From positions 1 to 38,307 of the forward strand of contig CAMDVN010000020.1 of assembly GCA_945877595.1 (NCBI GenBank): 38,307 nt of DNA, given 5' to 3'. Both the position numbers and the translations under genes were made by a program. The notes beneath the pieces were generated by a model, which did not search any database, had not been told where the DNA came from, and saw only the letters and a program-made list of their open reading frames with translations. This DNA comes from Cyanobium sp. NIES-981 (GTDB lineage: Bacteria; Cyanobacteriota; Cyanobacteriia; PCC-6307; Cyanobiaceae). Positions 34,112 through 38,307 of this stretch are shown piece by piece; positions within the stretch are counted from its first letter, which is position 1; every line of letters begins with the position of its first letter.

Positions 34112-35254
34112 CTACCACGTGTGTGCGGCCGGGGAGTCGGCATCCCACGGAGCGAAATCCTCCGCAAAACAACCCGCGCTGATCGCCTGGGCCATCGCGG
34201 TGCTGAAGCGGATCAGGTGCTGGAGGTTGTGCAGGCTGAGCAGGGTGCGGCCCAGCATCTCGTCGGCCTTGATCAGGTGGTGCAAGTAGGCGCGGCTGTG
34301 TTGGCGGCAGGCCAGGCAGGCGCAGCTCGCATCGAGGGGGGTGTGGTCGCGCTTGAAGCGGGCGTTCTTGAGGTTCCAGCGCTCACCACCCACTAGGGCG
34401 GTGCCATGGCGGCCCAGGCGGGTGGGCAGCACGCAGTCGAAGAGATCAAAGCCCTGGGCCACGGCGATCGCCATCTCGCGCAGGCTGCCCACCCCCATCA
34501 GGTAGTGGGGTTTGGCCTCGGGCAGCAGGGGGCCGAGCTGCCGCACGATCCGGTGCATCTCCTCGGCTGGTTCGCCCACGCTCACCCCGCCCACGGCGAT
34601 ACCGGGCAGGTCCATCGCCGTCACCACCCGGGCTGATTCGGCCCGCAGATGGGCAAAGCATCCCCCCTGCACAATCCCAAACAGGGCTTGGTCGGCCTTG
34701 CTGTGACAGGCGGCGCAGCGCTCCAGCCAGTGGTGGGTGCGGCGGCAGGCGGCCGCCACCTCGCCCTCTGGGGCGGGGTAGGGAGGGCACTGGTCAAAGG
34801 CCATCGCCACATCGGCGCCCAGGTCCATCTGGATCGCCATCGCCTTTTCGGGGGTGAGGTGGATGCGCGCCCCGTCCCGGGGGGAGCGAAACACCACGCC
34901 CTCGTCGTTGATCGTGTTGATGTTGCCCAGGCTGAACACCTGGAAGCCGCCCGAATCGGTGAGCAGGGGCCCCTGCCAACCCATGAAGCGGTGCAGCCCG
35001 CCGGCTTCGGCCACCACGGCTTCGCCGGGTTGCAGATGCAGGTGGTAGGTGTTGGCCAGCACCATCTGGGCACCGGTTTCGGCCAGCTGGGGCGTGCTGA
35101 TCCCCTTGACGGTGGCCAGGGTGCCCACCGGCATGAACCGCGGTGTCTCAACCACGCCGTGGGGGGTGTGGAACCGGCCCGTGCGCGCCCGGGTGCGTGG
35201 GCAGCGGGCGGTGATGTCGAATGAAAAGGAGATTGCGCCTGTAGCGGGCTGCAC
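34112..35254 (-). CDS. tgt: tRNA-guanine transglycosylase (Tgt)
   Basis: Exchanges guanine for preQ1 at the wobble position of tRNAs with GUN anticodons, in queuosine synthesis. The catalytic Asp pair is Asp100 ([14 protein letters not shown]) and Asp273 ([15 protein letters not shown]). The zinc site Cys311, Cys313, Cys316 and His342 has exactly the family spacing. Family length is about 370-380; starting at the GTG at 35254 gives 380 residues. The open frame upstream to 36136 is antisense to cobS and is not coding. It is divergent from cobS with a 9-bp gap and is followed by psbK. Confidence 0.96.
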   Translation of the reverse strand: MQPATGAISFSFDITARCPRTRARTGRFHTPHGVVETPRFMPVGTLATVKGISTPQLAETGAQMVLANTYHLHLQPGEAVVAEAGGLHRFMGWQGPLLTDSGGFQVFSLGNINTINDEGVVFRSPRDGARIHLTPEKAMAIQMDLGADVAMAFDQCPPYPAPEGEVAAACRRTHHWLERCAACHSKADQALFGIVQGGCFAHLRAESARVVTAMDLPGIAVGGVSVGEPAEEMHRIVRQLGPLLPEAKPHYLMGVGSLREMAIAVAQGFDLFDCVLPTRLGRHGTALVGGERWNLKNARFKRDHTPLDASCACLACRQHSRAYLHHLIKADEMLGRTLLSLHNLQHLIRFSTAMAQAISAGCFAEDFAPWDADSPAAHTW

Positions 35255-35263
35255 CGACGCTAG

Positions 35264-36124
35264 ATGCCAGACCCGATCCGCCCACCCGCCGCCGCACCGG
35301 GGCCACCGGGGCCACCGGCCGCGACCCCGCGCCGGGGGGGCGGGCGCAGCCCGGCTTGGGTGCGGGATCTGGCCGGCGCCTGGGTTTTTTATTCGGTGCT
35401 GCCGGCCTGGCCTTGGATCGAGCCCCGCTTTGAGCGCATCGCCCGGTTTGGTCCCTGGGTGGGGGCGGTGCTGGGGGGGGTGCAGGCCCTGGTCTGGCTG
35501 TTGAGCAGCGGTTGGTTGCCGCCCATGGCCCAGGTGGCCCTGGTGATCGCCCTGGGCCTGGGGCTCACCGGGGGCCTGCACAGCGATGGCGCCATCGACA
35601 CCGCCGATGGGCTGGCGGCGGGCCCCCGGGTTTTGGAGGCCATGGACGACAGCCGCGTCGGGGCGGCTGGGGTGCAGGCCTTTGCCGTGCTGCTGCTGCT
35701 GCGGGCTGCCGGCCTGCTGGCCCTGGCCAACACGGGGCTGGCGGGAGCGGCGGGCTGGGCACTGCTGAGCACGGCGATCTGGGGGCGGCTGGCGCCGCTG
35801 CTGGCCATGGCCCACTACCCCTACCTGCGGGAGCAGGGCACGGCCGGCTTCCACCGGGAGCGGCGGCGTTCCCTGCCCCTTGAACTGTTGCCGGGCCTGC
35901 TGCTGCTCGGGGGGCTGCTGCTGGGGGGCTTGGTGCTGGCTGGGACCACTCCCTTGGTTGTGGCGGCCGTGCTGCTCCTGCCGGCCCTGCCGGCCCTGGC
36001 CGTGCCGGTCTGGTTTGGCAGGCGTCTGGGCGGCCACAGCGGCGACACCTATGGCGCCTGCGTTGAGTGGACCGAAAGCCTGGGATTGCTGATCAGCGGC
36101 CTTGTGCTGAGTGGGGCAGGCTGA
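35264..36124 (+). CDS. cobS: Adenosylcobinamide-GDP ribazoletransferase (cobalamin synthase, CobS)
   Basis: Integral membrane enzyme joining adenosylcobinamide-GDP and alpha-ribazole in the last steps of B12 (in picocyanobacteria, pseudo-B12) synthesis. The Mg2+-binding motif is [17 protein letters not shown] (family DGLADTADGL type), followed by [10 protein letters not shown] and the late [10 protein letters not shown]. Several hydrophobic helices cover most of the 286 residues. The first roughly 30 are a Pro/Arg/Gly-rich extension with a GPPGPPA repeat. It overlaps the convergent histidine-kinase gene by 32 bp and is divergent from tgt. Confidence 0.94.
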   Translation: MPDPIRPPAAAPGPPGPPAATPRRGGGRSPAWVRDLAGAWVFYSVLPAWPWIEPRFERIARFGPWVGAVLGGVQALVWLLSSGWLPPMAQVALVIALGLGLTGGLHSDGAIDTADGLAAGPRVLEAMDDSRVGAAGVQAFAVLLLLRAAGLLALANTGLAGAAGWALLSTAIWGRLAPLLAMAHYPYLREQGTAGFHRERRRSLPLELLPGLLLLGGLLLGGLVLAGTTPLVVAAVLLLPALPALAVPVWFGRRLGGHSGDTYGACVEWTESLGLLISGLVLSGAG

Positions 36125-37241
36125 GGCAGAAGGCATTGCCGCTGCTCCCTAGCTCAGGCGCCACGGCGCTGGGGGGCAGCACCAGGTCGAGGCGGCCCCC
36201 CAGGGCTTCGGCCAGGTTGCGGGCCAGGGCCAGGCCCAAGCCCGTGCCGGCGACGGCCTGGCCGCTGCTGCCGCGCACCCCCCGCTCAAAGATCGCCTCG
36301 CACTCCTCGGCAGCAATCGGAGCACCGTTGTCCCACACCGTGAGCCGGGGGCCCCCCAGGGCGCCGGCATCAACGTGCAGACCGATGGCTGCGCCTCGAG
36401 GGCTGTAGCGGAAGGCGTTTTCAAGCAGGTTGGCGATGATTTCGGCCACGGCGCCGCTGTCGCCGCGCCACTGGGGCAGGGTTGCGGGCTCCCGCCAGGG
36501 GCGCCCTTGCAACGCGGCCGTGGCGGCGGCCCTGCCCAGCAGGGGCTCGAGCAGATCGGCCAGGGGTTCTCCCTGGGGCCGGCTCAGCACGGGCGGCAGC
36601 AGCAGGGGCGAGGCCGTGGGCTCGGCCGCCGCCAACCCCTCGGGTTCGCCCAGCCGGCTGAGGGCGTCCACGTAGCGGTTGAGCTGGCGCTCCTCGGCGA
36701 GCAGCCCTTCGACCAGGGGTTTGTTCTTGTTGTCGTCGTCCATGCGCTTGAGCAGCAGCTGGCCGAAGGTGCGCAGCGCTGTCAGGGGATTGCGCAGCTG
36801 GTGCACCAGCACATCCAGTTGTTCACCCTGGCGCTCCAGTTGTTGGCGCAGGCGCTGCTGTTCGAGATCGAGGCAGAGCGCCTCGGTGAGGCAGCGCGCC
36901 ACCGCTTGCAGCCGTTGGCTGAGCGGGTCGGGCCAGGGCACCACCTGGGTTTCCACCTGGATGGCCCCCAGCAGCACCTGCTCGTGGCGCAGCGGTAGCC
37001 AGCGACGGTCTTCGGCGGGCTGGCGCAGGGGGCTGCCCGTTTCCACGGGCTGGAGAGCCGGTAGGCCGCCCGGCCAGGTGCCAACGGGCACGAGGGCAGG
37101 GGTGTCGCTGTTGCCCGTTCGGGTCACATAGACCACCAACGAGCGCACGTCATCGCGGTCAGCAAATTGGGCCAGTTGACAGCGCAGCAGGCTCAGGAAA
37201 CGTTCGGAAACGTGTAGGTCCACAGAGGGTTCCGGGTTCAC
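36093..37241 (-). CDS. GAF-type sensor histidine kinase, Hik2/CSK-like
   Basis: Soluble histidine kinase: an N-terminal GAF-like sensor (about 10-120), the DHp helix with the phospho-acceptor His147 in [22 protein letters not shown], and the CA domain with [12 protein letters not shown], the DNG loop (VWDNGAPIA) and [19 protein letters not shown]. The H-box wording [13 protein letters not shown] and the lack of membrane helices resemble the cyanobacterial Hik2/chloroplast sensor kinase group. Cys21, near the start of the GAF region, may matter because that group is reported to sense redox through an Fe-S site (inference). I used the GTG at 37241 (382 residues); the frame is open upstream to 37421. 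No partner regulator is visible. Confidence 0.85.
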   Translation of the reverse strand: MNPEPSVDLHVSERFLSLLRCQLAQFADRDDVRSLVVYVTRTGNSDTPALVPVGTWPGGLPALQPVETGSPLRQPAEDRRWLPLRHEQVLLGAIQVETQVVPWPDPLSQRLQAVARCLTEALCLDLEQQRLRQQLERQGEQLDVLVHQLRNPLTALRTFGQLLLKRMDDDNKNKPLVEGLLAEERQLNRYVDALSRLGEPEGLAAAEPTASPLLLPPVLSRPQGEPLADLLEPLLGRAAATAALQGRPWREPATLPQWRGDSGAVAEIIANLLENAFRYSPRGAAIGLHVDAGALGGPRLTVWDNGAPIAAEECEAIFERGVRGSSGQAVAGTGLGLALARNLAEALGGRLDLVLPPSAVAPELGSSGNAFCLSLPHSAQGR

Positions 37242-37637
37242 GCGCAGGAGCCGCTTCCTGAGGATTGCCCCGTCAGCCAAAAAATGTTTTGCGACCCCGG
37301 TTGAAAACCAGAAAAAAGTCTTAAGATTTTTGGATCGACCAAGTCTTCGCAGTCCGCGAGCGGGCGGCAAGTCGCTGTCGGGGCGGCAATTTTGTGCGCC
37401 GTCATTGCGCTTTCCACGCAATCAGGCTACAGCAGAGACAGATTCCCCTTCCGGATCTGCCTTGCATCGGAACTTCTCCTCCCGGTTTGGTTCCCTGTCT
37501 GCTGTGTCGCTGACGAACCGGCTTTTCGCTCTTTCGTACGACAGATGGTTGGGCGTTGCTGGCGACCCCGGTTTTCCGGGTGCCGGTAGCAGGTCTGCCT
37601 TGCGCAGTCGTCTCGAGTTCCATCCCCCCATTGTTTT
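37242..37637. other. Divergent spacer between histidine kinase and DUF3155 gene
   Basis: A 396-bp stretch without a credible gene, relatively A/T-rich at 37278-37333. It may carry promoters for both flanking genes: on the plus strand TTGAAA (37301-37306) and TAAGAT (37322-37327) are spaced 15 bp apart, a weak match. GCGACCCCGGTT is repeated exactly at 37291-37302 and 37562-37573. The long leader before the DUF3155 gene could hold a regulatory RNA structure, but I could not identify one. Confidence 0.4.
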
Positions 37638-38009
37638 ATGTCCAAGAAGCGCAAGCGGATCAGCCGCCGCCGGCTTGCCGGGCAGCGAGTTCTGGCCCAT
37701 GTCCCCACCTTCAACCTGGAAACCGGAGACCACAAACCGGTGACCGCAGCCCGTCGCTACATCGCCGAGGAGGCCCTGATCCCCCCCGCGATCCTCAACG
37801 TGCGCCGCAACGAACACACCACGGATCGCTTCTTCTGGGGCGAAAAGGGCCTGTTCAGTGCCCAGTACGCCGAGGAGAATCATTTCCTCTTCCCCTCCTT
37901 GCGGGTGATCGTCGACCGCATCGGTGAAGAGGTGCTCTTTGAGGGCATCGAGGCACTCGCCGCCGACGACTGGGAGGAAATGGAGGAGTACGAGTACGCC
38001 TTCGTTTGA
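37638..38009 (+). CDS. DUF3155 family protein
   Basis: Small soluble protein of the cyanobacterial DUF3155 family; function unknown. The 123-residue product starts MSKKRKRISRRRLAGQRVL, a strongly basic segment that could bind nucleic acid. It ends with an acidic stretch (about 104-120, DDWEEMEEYEYAF). The middle contains YIAEEALIPPAI and NVRRNEHTTDRFFWGEKGLF. It is divergent from the histidine kinase, with a 396-bp leader, and converges on the hydrolase fragment. Family assignment is by resemblance. Confidence 0.85.
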   Translation: MSKKRKRISRRRLAGQRVLAHVPTFNLETGDHKPVTAARRYIAEEALIPPAILNVRRNEHTTDRFFWGEKGLFSAQYAEENHFLFPSLRVIVDRIGEEVLFEGIEALAADDWEEMEEYEYAFV

Positions 38010-38053
38010 AGGCTGAGCTGCTGAGCAGTCGGTGAGCTGCGGTTGCGCAGTGA

Positions 38054-38097
38054 CTGAGCTGCCATTAAACAGCCCCTGAGCTGCCATTAAGCAGCCA
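38054..38097. repeat. 22-bp tandem duplication downstream of the DUF3155 gene
   Basis: CTGAGCTGCCATTAAACAGC and a near-identical copy (38054-38075 and 38076-38097, period 22) lie 44 bp after the DUF3155 stop, within a run of GAGCTG-type words from about 38013. Confidence 0.88.
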
Positions 38098-38125
38098 TTG
38101 AGCACCTGTCGACGATCTGTTGGAC

Positions 38126-38149
38126 CTGAGGTCTCGCTAGAGGCCTCAG
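38126..38149. terminator. Hairpin between convergent genes
   Basis: CTGAGGTCTC (38126-38135) pairs with GAGGCCTCAG (38140-38149) over a GCTA loop, a 10-bp stem with one G-T pair. It sits between the DUF3155 gene and the minus-strand hydrolase fragment. It may be a bidirectional terminator, but no T-run follows on either strand. Confidence 0.45.
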
Positions 38150-38199
38150 CACAACGGAATAGCCCTAACCCATGGGCCCCACCCGTCAGCCCCAACCCA

Positions 38200-38307
38200 T
38201 CAGCTCGACCAGCAGGTCGTCATGAAGGTTCGGATTGGCTCAAACAGGCCGGGCTCAATCGTGTGACCGCCGTTAAAGCTGAGAAGTTCAACTTGGGCGC
38301 CGGCCTC
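38200..38307 (-). CDS. C-terminus of an alpha/beta hydrolase (partial)
   Basis: The last 35 codons of a minus-strand gene that continues beyond the window. The fragment AQVELLSFNGGHTIEP resembles the final catalytic-His segment (GGH) of phospholipase/carboxylesterase-type alpha/beta hydrolases, followed by FEPIRTFM, a terminal helix. Assignment rests on this short motif only. Confidence 0.6.
   Translation of the reverse strand, partial: EAGAQVELLSFNGGHTIEPGLFEPIRTFMTTCWSS

Noticed and set aside
35255-36136. Upstream extension of the tgt frame
   Set aside because: It is antisense to cobS, which has clear cobalamin-synthase motifs; the extension is Gln/Pro/His-rich shadow sequence.
37330-37743. 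137-codon frame in the spacer before the DUF3155 gene
   Set aside because: It overlaps the DUF3155 start in another frame, is Ser/Arg/Pro-rich and lacks a ribosome binding site.

Overview
The window is a gene-dense, high-G+C piece of a cyanobacterial chromosome. NDH-1 genes (ndhC-K-J), psbK, chlD, a DUF3155 gene, a Hik2-like kinase and at least nine HIP1 octamers (GCGATCGC) together point to a Synechococcus/Cyanobium-type picocyanobacterium, probably of the freshwater/brackish branch. No phage, IS element, CRISPR array or rRNA was seen.

Layout. 1-2.6 kb: a PIN-domain (VapC-like) gene, then the ndhC-ndhK-ndhJ operon. 2.6-5.8 kb: a YvcK-type protein on the minus strand, divergent from an Mla/TGD-type lipid-transport pair (ATPase plus MCE protein). 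5.8-10.9 kb: chlD, divergent from folK, a Nudix hydrolase and a class I photolyase. 10.9-15 kb: a sugar aminotransferase, a small lipoprotein, a photolyase-like protein with inverted domain order, and fabI. 15-18.5 kb: an accessory-looking block (unknown 488-aa protein, MFS pump, LuxR-type regulator). 18.5-23.5 kb: hisB, a 529-bp spacer holding a possible Cys-rich micro-ORF, a carotenoid oxygenase, then rdgB and a phosphohexomutase. 23.6-27.5 kb: a TM0106-type RecB-like nuclease, a pyrE-ygfZ operon, a small secreted protein and a CAU tRNA. 27.5-38.3 kb: a CNNM/CorC-like membrane protein, a Gfo/Idh/MocA dehydrogenase, a large GH15/phosphorylase-kinase-like protein, a WecG/TagA glycosyltransferase, psbK, tgt, cobS, a histidine kinase, a DUF3155 protein and the C-terminus of an alpha/beta hydrolase.

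Most genes are housekeeping: respiration/photosynthesis (ndhCKJ, psbK, chlD), cofactors (folK, cobS), nucleotide and tRNA metabolism (pyrE, rdgB, tgt), DNA repair (phrA), lipids (fabI, the MCE transporter) and carbohydrate/envelope (phosphohexomutase, aminotransferase, dehydrogenase, wecG, GH15).

The most unusual signals lie on top of these genes. Short tandem duplications occur throughout the window: periods of 9, 12 or 15 bp inside reading frames, and 10, 16, 17, 22, 23 or 27 bp at stop codons and in spacers. One of them forms the linker of a photolyase-like protein in which the FAD domain precedes an antenna-like Rossmann domain. All family assignments come from motifs read by eye; no database search was run.
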